A DNA stretch of 60,000 nt from Owenia fusiformis (lineage: Eukaryota > Annelida > Polychaeta > Sabellida > Oweniidae): positions 7,870,030 to 7,930,029 of the forward strand of contig CAIIXF020000009.1 of the NCBI GenBank assembly GCA_903813345.2, in the 5' to 3' direction. Below, piece after piece: positions 34,662 to 45,869 of this stretch (within the stretch, counting starts at the first letter, position 1; each line of letters starts with the position of its first letter). The notes under the pieces were generated by a model. The model worked only from the letters and a program-made list of their open reading frames with translations. It had not been told where the DNA came from and did no database searches. Made by a program: the position numbers and the translations under genes.

Positions 34662-35283
34662 TATGAATGGCGGATATTACCTAAACTACAGTGTACTCAT
34701 ACTGTAAGTTACACACTCACACTCACACTCATTTGCAGTTTCTCAATTATTACTCATTTCCCGGGACTCATTTCCACGCAATTAATCACTTAGTGTTATT
34801 GAGGGAAAGGTGCAAGAAGCCGAAACCGAATCATAACTGATGCTGTAATACAATCCATCTTTCCAACCAAATTGGCGTGTATTTTTCCTACCTGTCAAGG
34901 ATGTGATGCTTCAGTCTAAATTCCTTCGAAGACGTGACTAAATAAATATCGTGCGAAAGTATTTCAGAATAACCCTTCAATTCTCGGGTTCTCCCTAATC
35001 CAGTGAACCTTCTCTGCTAGCTCCAAAACGATGAATTTAAGATTAAATTATATTGTAGAATTTAACCTAAGATCCGCTGGAATGTAGTATCAATATTGGG
35101 CCAAATATATATTTTTGTAATACAGCTTATGAAAAATAAAGCTCGAGGTTCGAGAGAGTCATGTAATATAAAAAGTAAGATAATCCTCTAGGATGAAGAA
35201 AGATTGTGCAACCACTTCATTATTATTTGAGCCCTCACAGCATAGCGGATTGGAGACAGCAACCTGTATTGCGTAGTTCACTT

Positions 35284-35456
35284 TCGTTATCCTATGTGAC
35301 ATATTCCAATGTGACATATTCCTAGGTGACATGCTGCAAGGTGACATATTCCTGTGTGGCATACCGTCCTAAATGAAACATTCCTCGGTGGTAAACTCCT
35401 ATGTGACAAATTCCTAGGTGTCATTTTCCTACGTAACAAACTCCTATATGACACTG
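35284..35456. repeat. Degenerate 15-16-bp minisatellite
   Basis: About eleven diverged units of the type CATATTCCTAGGTGA, from 35284 to 35456. Confidence 0.8.
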
Positions 35457-35489
35457 ATCTAACAAAAGGCCGGGAGAGTGTATGGATAC

Positions 35490-35712
35490 CATTCTGACAG
35501 AAAATTATTTAATTCTGATAGATCACAATGTCGATACAATACCATTTTGATAGTATACCATTTTAAATCACACTTGAAATAGAGCAGTACCACTCTGACA
35601 ACACCATCCATGGGACAATAATGGCTTTCTGATACAATACCATTCCGATAGAACACTATTCCATTATTGTGACTACAACAATATCATTCAACTGCAACAC
35701 TATTCTGATCAT
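35490..35712. repeat. Degenerate repeat of ACCATTCTGATA type
   Basis: Diverged copies of ACCATTCTGATAGxACA spread over 220 bp, directly after the previous minisatellite. Confidence 0.55.
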
Positions 35713-35734
35713 CACATCTTCATGTTTCAAAACT

Positions 35735-35940
35735 CAGGCCCGTAGCCAGGATTTGCCAGGATTTCACTTTTGAAAAATTCCAGGGGGGTTCACTTGTGAC
35801 AATTTTGGTCCAAAAATGGCCAAAATCACTTAAAAAGTGTCCAGAATGATGAAAACTGCATGATTTTGAAAGATTTTTTGGCCAAGGGGGGGGGGTCGCT
35901 CTAGAACCCATCGACCCCCCCCCCCCTGGCTACGGGCCTG
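35735..35940. mobile_element. 206-bp hAT-like MITE
   Basis: Perfect 16-bp terminal repeats CAGGCCCGTAGCCAGG and the inverse. Flanks AAACT and TAACT agree at four of five bases. The interior has G and C tracts and no coding capacity. Confidence 0.88.
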
Positions 35941-36161
35941 TAACTATCGATATGTTTGTACGTCTAAAGGAAACTCTAAACAATGGTTCATTACAATGGC
36001 ATTCATCTTTCGAATGAGCGATTACCTAACTACATCGTGAAAAACAATGAGTTTATTTCTTCAAGGAGATCAGCTTGCCACTTAAAAATACAGAAACATC
36101 GATCGTGAGTATCAGAATGTAATACTAAAATATCAGCTTTATCGGATATACTACGAAGGTA

Positions 36162-36342
36162 GCATTCACGAATTCAACTGTCAACTGTCGGCTGACGGTT
36201 TTTTGATTGTTGTTTTACGACCAACTCATTTAAATATGAAAAGTACCTGCTACTATGAATATTCATATTAAGATGAGTTATACATAGAATAGCGGTTAAA
36301 TCGTCAGCCGACAGCCGGTAGATAAATTGAATTCGCGAATGC
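36162..36342. mobile_element. 181-bp MITE with GCATTC ends
   Basis: GCATTCACGAATTCAACTGT and CTGTCGGCTGACG pair with CGTCAGCCGACAG and GAATTCGCGAATGC at the other end, so the arms are about 40 bp. No clear target duplication. Confidence 0.7.
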
Positions 36343-38298
36343 AGCTAGCTAAATGTGTGACACTGAATACACGTCACAAGCTTATTGAAGTTGAAGAGAG
36401 GTGTGGAGATGGATCGGAATCAGGAGATTTGATGCAATACTACATGTATTGTTAGTGTGTGTTAAGAAAAATGCACACAAAAACTTTGTCTTACACATGT
36501 GATTTCTAATGCTACGTTCTTTTAAATGAAGATAACGTCACATGATTCATTTCGTGTTGAATTCTTTGCACATTCCATTTTTAACGTGGGAATTTTTGGA
36601 GCTGTTCAGCTGAGAAAAAATGAAATGGGGGGGGCAATGAATTTGATGTAGAGATAGTTAACTATTATCTAGTACTACCGAAGATTAAGAATACCAATGT
36701 ACACGAGGTTCATTGTGTAACTGTATCAAATGTAAAATACATTGTAATAAATTGTATCGAAAGACTAAAGTCCAAAAATACGTATTCTTAATCTAAAACT
36801 ATCGTTATTCTGACTAATGAACATATGTTGAATGTCCTACCTTGTATCAATTGCCATACATAAACTTATACAATTCTGTTATTTTTGCCCCGATTCATGG
36901 CCAAATTAAAGGTAATTATTTACAATTGGTGAAGCTTTGAAAATTGAACCTTCTCCCAAACCAATTGTATTTATTTTTTGGTTATTTTTTCCTTCTTTAT
37001 TCTGATGAATTTTATATTTCTTCATTTTCAATAACTTCTCTATTTGATTTTGATCAGATATCTCACGATGTGCGCTTACGCTAAACTTGTGGAAAATATC
37101 TCTAATACATTTAATTACGTTTGTGACCATAGGGTGGCATCGATATTGACCGGCTCCTAAGCTCTCTTATACTGCGCTAAAACTAGCGGACGGGACAAAT
37201 AAATCAACCAACGCTTAAGTTAATTCAATTTGTAATACTCAATGGGAGAATTCACGAGGTACTCAGTACTGTAACGTTATATTGGACATGTCAAGGATTG
37301 CGGAAGATTACATGAATTGTCATATAACCTTCGATGGTTTTGTCATTATCCTGACACCTGAAGTGACCGAGGGTAAGAGTGAGATTATCATTGCCGGGAG
37401 GTACTCTGAGAAGCGACACGTGGACATTTTTCTCAGGAAGATGACAAAACAGATGATACAATGGCTACGAGATTCTGATCCTCATCATATCTTTCTGTCT
37501 TCAGCTAGAAACATGTCTCCAGTTCTAGAAAGAAACTAATAGAAGCTTATGATATCCCATGATGTGGATACAGAGGCGCATAGAATTTCAAATGAATAGA
37601 AATAACATATTTATTTTCTAGATTGACCGCAAGTCAAAGTCTTCGAGTTTTATGTAGGAACGGTTTTAAGTCTGACACATGTTTCCAGAAACGAGCCGAC
37701 GCTTGCATATATCGCTTGTTCTTTTTAATTCGACTCAATCATTTACTGTCACTAAGCGAATGTCCATTAGTATTTTTTATATTTGCCTTCCCTGCCTCAG
37801 TAAACTCTGATTATTTTAACCCGCAAAGAATAAAGATATCATTTCTATTTATTCCTGAATTTTTGTTTGTGAGCTTGCTTGTTTGTTTGTCTGTTTGATT
37901 GATTGTTAGTCTGTTATTTCATCATTTAACGATGTACATTATTGGTATACCGAAGCTTCATACGCGCGCACAATACATTTGCAAAACAGATCATTGGAAA
38001 AGTGATGTCCCAATAAGGCTATTAAATTGACGAATTGGTTTTATTCATTTGGGATTAGCAGGGCAATTTTTTTGTTTGTCTGTATTACAAGTATGACGAC
38101 TTCTTTATTTAGTTGGCTTCATTTATCAATATTACTCATTAGACTATTGAATAAATGAGAAGATGCAGTTACCATAGCAACAATATTTCTTTGGGATTCC
38201 TCTGCAATGTGAGTTAGTTAGATACTTATCTAGCAAGACGTGGATTCCAAGATTTAGGGAAGTAAAATGTCTCTTGGCAGTTGTTATCATAATTGAAA

Positions 38299-38790
38299 TG
38301 AACTGTAACTTGTTTTCCCAAATCATAACACTTTTCATGTTGTTTGTGGGTTGGAAGTAATCCAAATAAAGTTTGAAATTGAACACAAAAGAAATACAAC
38401 AAGATCATTATGGGTTGTTGGTCACTTTTCCTAAAACATGAACTGTAACTTGTTTTCCCAAATCATGACACGTTTCATGTTGTTTGTGGGTTGCTCCACA
38501 AATTACCATAAAGTATTTTTTGCTAAGTTTTTTTTATTTCAGGTTAGCAGCATTACTATTACAGTAGATACAGACTACTCAGAGTGTAAAAATAGTACAT
38601 AATAGTAGTTTAATAAGTTGCAGATTATTTATATCAAGTCAATATGGATGTACCGTATTTCGGATGATGCTCTTGGCAGAAAAAAACATAAAGTACTATT
38701 AGTGGAAGTAATTCAAATAAAGTTTGAAATTGAAAAACAAAAGAAATACAATACAAACATTATGAATATTGTTAGTCACATTTCCTAAAA
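38299..38790. repeat. Interleaved direct repeats
   Basis: Unit A (AACTGTAACTTGTTTTCCCA to TTGTTTGTGGGTTG, about 55 bp) occurs at 38300 and 38440. Unit B (GGAAGTAATCCAAATAAAGT to CACATTTTCCTAAAA) occurs at 38352 and 38704. The order A-B-A-B suggests an old tandem duplication. Confidence 0.75.
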
Positions 38791-40372
38791 TCATCGAACC
38801 AGTTAATTGTCATACTTGTGAACAACACGTTTGTCAGTGTTTCAACATTATGTACCCAACATAATTTAGGGCTAGCCAAATCGATCGATATAACGGAAAT
38901 ATTGTCCTAAGGGTATATCATAGTCCCCCTTCTACGTAAACCCCCGAAAGAGATGAAATCTGTAGTCGTGCGTCTTAGTCAGCTTTCCTGTCACCACCAG
39001 ACGCCTGGTGACATTTTTACACTTGTGACATTATTCGCCAACAATAATATCATTAGTATAAAACGAGTGTGGTTGTATCTAAGAAAATAGCAATTTATAA
39101 GCGCAAATGATAATACTGCATGAATTGCTGTGAATAGTGGTGTTATGCCCATATTTGGAGATTTTTATTATTCCATTTTACAAATAACGAACATTGTGTG
39201 TCGTTATATTCCTTATTTAGGAATGAAAGGATTACATGTGTTTGATCAAATATAACGATTATTTCAGCTTTACACTTCTTGATTTTTCCACATCATACAT
39301 TTATGATATGTAATAAAATCTTTTTTCAAGACAAATGTGAGCTTTTATTTGAATGTTTTAGTACTAAGCATTTTACAATTTCATATTAGACCTACACATT
39401 GAAAAGATTAGAAGAAAGAACGTTAGCAAATGTGTTATTCAATTATTGATTTATATAAATGCTCAACCATATTACATAGATCATAATATGTAGACTGTTC
39501 TACATATCGTATTGTTATGTAATTTTTTAACCTCAGAGGACCCACAGTTTATGAGGATAGGCACGTAATACAATCAATACGACTAAAGCATTCTGATGGG
39601 TGTAAATATACGTCCCGAGATGACATTGAAGCCATCTCCAGTCATCCAGCTGACTAGTTAAAGTCACTCGAATCACCCCAGAGGGAGAAATTAGATGTTT
39701 CAGCTGAAAATAGTCACACCTTTTTATTAGGATGGTTCAGGTATAAAAAACAACTGATCCCTGGATCTATATCATTTTTAATTGAAAGTCCAAGCCGAAC
39801 CATGCCATGTGTCAACACAATCTTGACAAAAAGTCGTGTCCAAAGTGAAACTTAAGATTAAAACACTCAGACATGCATTTTATATATTATTGGTAGTTTA
39901 ATTTTTACTTTTAAATATTAGAAGCCTAATGATGTGATATTTATTGAAATTATTTATAATTATATATTTAAAAACCAACAGTTCTCAACAAAATGTGAAC
40001 CCCCTTTGCAAAAGCTGACCTCGAGCCAGTGCATATCTTTCCATGATCCATTGGTTTATAATTGTCTGTTGTATACATTGTTTATAACTTCACAATGAAA
40101 GCTAGCTGAACATTGAGCCTAATACTGATTATATGGAGTCGCCGATTCCCTTTAAAGAATCGAACTAAAACTATGAGAAACGGTAATGCTCGGTTATGAG
40201 TTCTCACATTTGAAGTGAAATATACACTATTTGGGTAAAACATCATAATTTTTAATGGCATAATTAATAAGTGTCTTTATATATAAACATCCATTTGAAT
40301 TCATTTCCGTTTTTATATCACAAATAAAGTGCATTTTTTATTCAAATAATAATAAAAAGATTATTTTTTGGT

Positions 40373-40425
40373 TGTATTGTATTGTATTGTATTGTACTGT
40401 ATTGTATTGTATTATATTGTATTTT
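40373..40425. repeat. TTGTA microsatellite
   Basis: About ten units of TATTG/TTGTA with two substitutions. Confidence 0.9.
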
Positions 40426-40811
40426 ATTTTATATCTTTCATTCATTCACTATATTGAAGAGTACAAATTGTACAACAAATGCTTTTACCGTGTGCTTGTC
40501 AAGTGTAGTCACTTTTTAGTTAAATACCTTGATGAATGAAATATTCTAGTATGAAATCAAATTATCAGGGGCGTAGGCCAGAAGAAATGGGTGAATCAAC
40601 ATTAGAAAACCGAGGCAAGGGGCTAAAGGAGTTATACTCGTTACCATTGATTTTCATTTCACCAATATTGTAGTTATGTTAAGTCTTGCCTCAAGACTGT
40701 TGACCCTCCTCCCAACCCCTTATCTACCTCACCGACCCAGGTGTGTAGTGGAGACGGGGGGGGGGGCTTACAAGGACTTTTAGGTAAAGTATTGAGAAAA
40801 CGTCTAAATAT

Positions 40812-40896
40812 CATCATGATAAACCATGACATCTCAAATCTTCTCAGCCCTGAGATGTTTCAGGTGAAACAGAAAGATGCTATGAGTATCAGAATG
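40812..40896 (+). mobile_element. Family-1 mini-element, copy 3
   Basis: An 85-bp copy from CATCATGATAAACCATGACA to GAGTATCAGAATG with a perfect 9-bp target duplication TCTAAATAT (40803-40811, 40897-40905). Confidence 0.92.
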
Positions 40897-41638
40897 TCTA
40901 AATATGTGTATTCTTATAAAATTTGAGTGAACTTGAAGTGGAACATCGCAATAGTTAGATTGATAGCACTTATACTTTTCTTTTGATGCTTTACGAAATT
41001 TCTGATTTCATCTTAAACCCGGAATATAGTATCTATAGACGCAAACGTTTCGGTTATGTAGAAACTATATGTGACCGTATTGTAATTGCCTTATGTATTT
41101 TCTCTGAACTCAAAAATAAAGAAAATCGAAAATTGAAAAAGTAAAGGAAAATAGGGGTTAAATTGTTTGTTTAGTTTCAGATTATCTACATTGTACCATG
41201 TACCAAGTAACGTTATATAAGATACGCCTATATGAGTTTTCCAATCTGCGATACAATATTATTAGAAGATGAACCACTCAATCAAGAGTTCATGTATTTT
41301 GTGAACTGTATAAATGAATTGCGCATTTGAAACAAGATCGAGCAAAAGAATAAGAAAATGTGATTTTAAGTTTATTTTTATTACCATGACGATCTGAATT
41401 GCGATCAGACAAATTATGTACTGGTAATGTTAAGAAAAAATCAGAACATTTGTAAAGGGTAGCCCCTGGTTATGGCTGTGAAAACAAAGATCAATTTTCA
41501 ATCGACGCAGAAGAGGTAAATACCAGATACTGGAAAATTAGCTAGTAATGCTACTGAAGATAATGATTATGGAAGCGTTCTGATAAAAACTACAACCTTT
41601 GAAAGGATGTACACTGCTCGCGTAACTGGCCTATTATA

Positions 41639-41664
41639 TACCCTTTGCATTCGTTATAACTAGC
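41639..41664 (+). mobile_element. Family-2 mini-element, internally deleted copy 5
   Basis: TACCCTTTGCATTCGT joins directly to TATAACTAG, the two ends of the family-2 core with the middle missing. Confidence 0.5.
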
Positions 41665-43062
41665 TGAAGTAAGAACATTTATATTGTGAAAGGTACATAC
41701 ATACATGATATAGAATCCAAGAGTTACTTTCAAAGCTGATACAGCAAATATTGTTTATTGTTTTCTTGATTATATTTTATAATCAGACCTATTTCTAATC
41801 CATAGTGTTCATAACTTTACCAACAACCTTGCATATGTTATCCTTCAATAGATAAATATCGTTTGAACCCCGTCACCCAGTCCATGTGTTTCACCAAATG
41901 ATAAAAACATGTCTATTCATTTTCGCTCGTTTTGCCCTTTCATTTATTGGTGTAAGTCGAAAGCATGATACGAAGTAGTACTTAGATAATTATTTTTAAT
42001 CAATTTAAAGATGAAGAAACACTTTTTAAATTGAAAAATCAGATCTCGATAGTTGAATCAAACCTACAATATTATACTAAAGTATAAAAAATCATTTGAC
42101 TTTATATCAAAGCAGAACAAATATTATGTTTATGAAGCTTAGCCATTCCGTTGAATTATTCCAATAATGGTTCTATATAAATAAAATGATAACACGAAAA
42201 AAACATTTTCTTTTGACGCTCACCCAATAATAAACTAAGGAGAAAGTTAAACATTTTAATAAATGCGTTTTTGTTCAGAAAGTGAATAACTAAACACGTT
42301 CTGATAAACAACTCAAATATGCGCATGAACTATGTCGTTTTATATCAACAAGCACGACTACGTGCATTGCTAAAATAGAATCTTATATTAAAGGGTGTAA
42401 ATGTATAGATGTTTTTTCCGTTTGTATACACATATTACAGATTGTTAGGCATTGTCTCATTGAATTCCTTGGTGTCAAAATAATAACTTCAAAAACAAGA
42501 AAAGAGAATACTGTCACGAATGCTAATCTTTAAGTGGTGGCAGCAAAGAATGTGGTGAGAGTAAAATTGTTGAAAAATGCAATCTGTTCAAAAAGGATTC
42601 CAATATTTCCCCTACCGTCTTAGTTCATTTTTATTTTATTTCATGATCATATATGGAAATAGTTTAAGATTTCCAAATTATTGCCAAATAATCTAAAAAT
42701 CAAGCCATAATGGTCAGAACTGTCGCATCATGACAAGGAATGTCTAAACAAAAACATTGTCAAATTGTGACGTTTTCCAAATTTATATCAACTCATTTTG
42801 ATTTCTATGTAAAAGTGCATGCTTGATTAACGAGCATCAAGGGGGGTTTGAAGTTGGGGGTAGTGTTTACATTTTGGAAAGAGTCGGAACTTAACAATAT
42901 GTTTTGCTCACAACACACCTAAGCCATATTGCATAATTTCAAAAGGTCTTGGTTTTATTTCATTGAAAATTCCTTTTAATCTGGTTACTATAGATATAGT
43001 ATAATTCTAAGAGCATTTATTCAAAGGGATATCAAATTAAATCATATTTTCCATCCTTCCCC

Positions 43063-43147
43063 CAACACGATAAACCATAAGATCTTATTTCTTCTCATCC
43101 CTGAAATGTTTCAGGTGAAATAGAAAGATGCTATGAGCATCAGAATT
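43063..43147 (+). mobile_element. Family-1 mini-element, copy 4
   Basis: An 85-bp diverged copy (CAACACGATAAACCATAAGA to GAGCATCAGAATT). Flanks are too diverged to show a duplication. Confidence 0.75.
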
Positions 43148-45664
43148 CTCTTGCTTCTTTAAAAGTAGTCACGAGGTTATTGTGAAAGATGAATTTAGAT
43201 GAAGAATCTGAGAAAAATAATAGCTTTTAGAAAAATATGTCTCATTCAATATCATTTGTTTGATCGGTCATTCCTGTCATTGTTTTCAAAATCTCCAAAT
43301 AGTACATCTTATTATTCAAGAAAATATAGAGATTTTAACATTTCTGTCATAATAATATAAATAAGTACCGATACGCTTAATGATTGGATTTCTAACATTT
43401 TAGAACTCATAATATTTTGATCAGATTTTCAAAGTACTACATTAAAGCCGGTTAAAATTACATTGGTAAGACTTGAAATCGTTGTTTGCATCTTTGTCAC
43501 CCTTACAAAGTACTTTCGACTCTAGCTTTAAATCAAAGGCAGAATCAAATCTATAGGGGTGACGAATTGCAAGCAACATGTGCAACTGACCTTCTGATAT
43601 ATTATTTTCTATATCAAATATAACATCTCCCGAAAGGTCTGCGGTATGTTGTCAATTGGTGAAGTTATTCAATATTCAAAGTGCTTTATTTGCCACAAAT
43701 GATGTGTGGAATGTTCTTTAATTAATAAATGTGGTATAGAGAAATTAATACATTATTGCAAAACATGTGCACTATAAGGATTTTTATTAAATAGACATGA
43801 CAAGGAATGATATGATTTAATCTAAAATTGAAACACCTAGATCTGATTCTCCCTTTATGAATGATACTATAGCTACAACTTCTGGATCAGAGGTCACAGT
43901 GGTCTGATACGACTAACTGATATATTTTTCAAAGAACACAATATGTAAACCTTACATTACTAAATATCTTTGATTGATATAAATGTCCTTCAATGAACTT
44001 GTTTGCTAGTATCATCATTTAATCTGAAGAATAAATTAACGTCTGGATTCTCTATTAGTTATTATCACTTTCCTCTTATATTTAATTTTTATCGAAAGCA
44101 GCCTTGACATATCACATAAACTGTAAGTAGTACATTGATTTGTTTATAATAAACCCGTGCTTATACCTAAACAAATTCAGCAAACATATATGCAACATTG
44201 ATATATTAAATTATTACTAATTGATTTCATATTTCTTGATTATTTACAACTCTTTGTCACTTAGTTTATATATACAATTCTGGCAGTTTTAACTGTCTCT
44301 GATCAATATAGATTTCTACTTTAATATATAATTTCTATTCTACACACGTAATTCGTGTTAACTGTTTTACATTGATTACTTATTATAATCCGTAAATGGC
44401 ATCATGGAACAATGATATATACACACACACGGGACACAACACATGCTTGCGTCATTTGTAATCATGTTGTGTAATATAATCTAAGTAAACCGATTACGAA
44501 CAGCCTGAGCAACGTTAGTCTGAAAGATCCACGGAATTGAGGGCGACCACGATCCATGAACATAGACATTTTCATGCTTTTGAGAGCTAGGCATAAGACT
44601 GTACACATATCATGGCCTTTATCAGACTCAAGTGTCATTACATCAGACACTTTGTTAAAAATGTTGAATTCCTGTACTGTAATCCCGTGATAGCTATCAT
44701 TTTTTTAAGTCATATGAAATTTAATTCCAATTGGTCTATTTATTTACAAATTATGGTATTATTCCTATTGCACCATCCGCTAATTGATTTAATCATGGTT
44801 TTTCACAACAACTGATGACGTAATCATTTGTTATCCTTCATCAATAAATTACTTCATCCTACGCTACATATATAAACACTAATGGTATCAGGATTTTTAA
44901 ATTCCAATATTCAGCTGGTGACAGCATGGTGTGTTCAGCAAGGAGAACAACGATTATAAATTATTTCGATGACGTAAATGTATGATATTTTGCAAAGATG
45001 GATAAACTCCATGTGTTTTAAATTGACGTAGAGTAGTGAATAACAACCATGTACAACAATAACAGCAACAACAGTTTTAAATTTGGAGTCTGCACGTTAT
45101 GTCGTATCGAGTATCCACTCCATCAGTTAATTAAAACGTCGAGATTCAAGAACACCTTGGCAAAGTACGACGTGATGTTGAATCCACAAATGACATCTTA
45201 ATCATCATGGTTTTATATCCACCAATGGTGCACGACTGAATTATAATCGATCTCTTTTCAGGTTCAAATAAAATATATGATCGATTGGGCGTGTAGAAAT
45301 CACGATAGATATAAACAACTACATCCAATATAACGTGATAAAGCACAATATCTGATCACGTGGTGTGGTGACGCATCATAATTTTAAACATAAGTATGAC
45401 GTCTTCATCGTATTAACTCCATTGAATGACGTAGTAATCCTTATATTATTGCGGCTGCTATATCCACACTATCAATAACTTTGAGAAATTACATGCTATA
45501 TTTCCAATATATAATTGAATACTTCGTCATCAAATACTATTTAATCTCCTGCAACTTAACTTTGAGGTATCCAATTTCAATGCATCAACGAATCCGTTTG
45601 AAATATCTGTGTATCACATTTCTCTTTATTCTTTTAAATTTAAATAATTTCCTATTCCTATCCA

Positions 45665-45670
45665 TTTATT
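45665..45670 (-). promoter_or_regulatory. Candidate polyadenylation signal of Polycomb
   Basis: AATAAA on the minus strand 200 bp after the stop codon, with a second one at 45625-45630. Confidence 0.35.
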
Positions 45671-45869
45671 TATAGTAGTCGAGTTATTTTCATAATTTAC
45701 GTCGAACGATTAATCTCAATCCAAGTTTACTTGTTTTTCGATTTCAAATTGTAAAATTATTTTCGTAGAAATGCACTTGATGTTCCCATTGCTATATTTC
45801 AAAATGTTACTGTTTAGTATCGAGACTTGTAACCGGTTGCTTTTTGGAAGTTTAAGTCCTTTGGAATAG

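Larger units (their letters stand above)
24889..45624. other. 20.7 kb gene-poor stretch
   Basis: No gene could be established between the chitinase-like gene and Polycomb. The stretch holds mini-elements of both families, the hAT-like MITE at 35.7 kb, inverted repeats near 31.4, 31.6 and 36.2 kb, several tandem repeats and a few open frames without recognisable domains (25455-25685, 27971-28195 and 37282-37539 on plus; 33604-33786 on minus). Distal control elements of either neighbour could lie here but cannot be recognised from one sequence. Confidence 0.6.

Noticed and set aside
35159-35362. Open frame with repeated NMSH/NMSP residues
   Set aside because: It is the translation of a degenerate minisatellite, with no start context or splice sites.
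40562-40790. Possible hAT-like element starting CAGGGGCGTAGGCCAG with a G tract
   Set aside because: No inverted partner end could be found; the G tract alone is not evidence.
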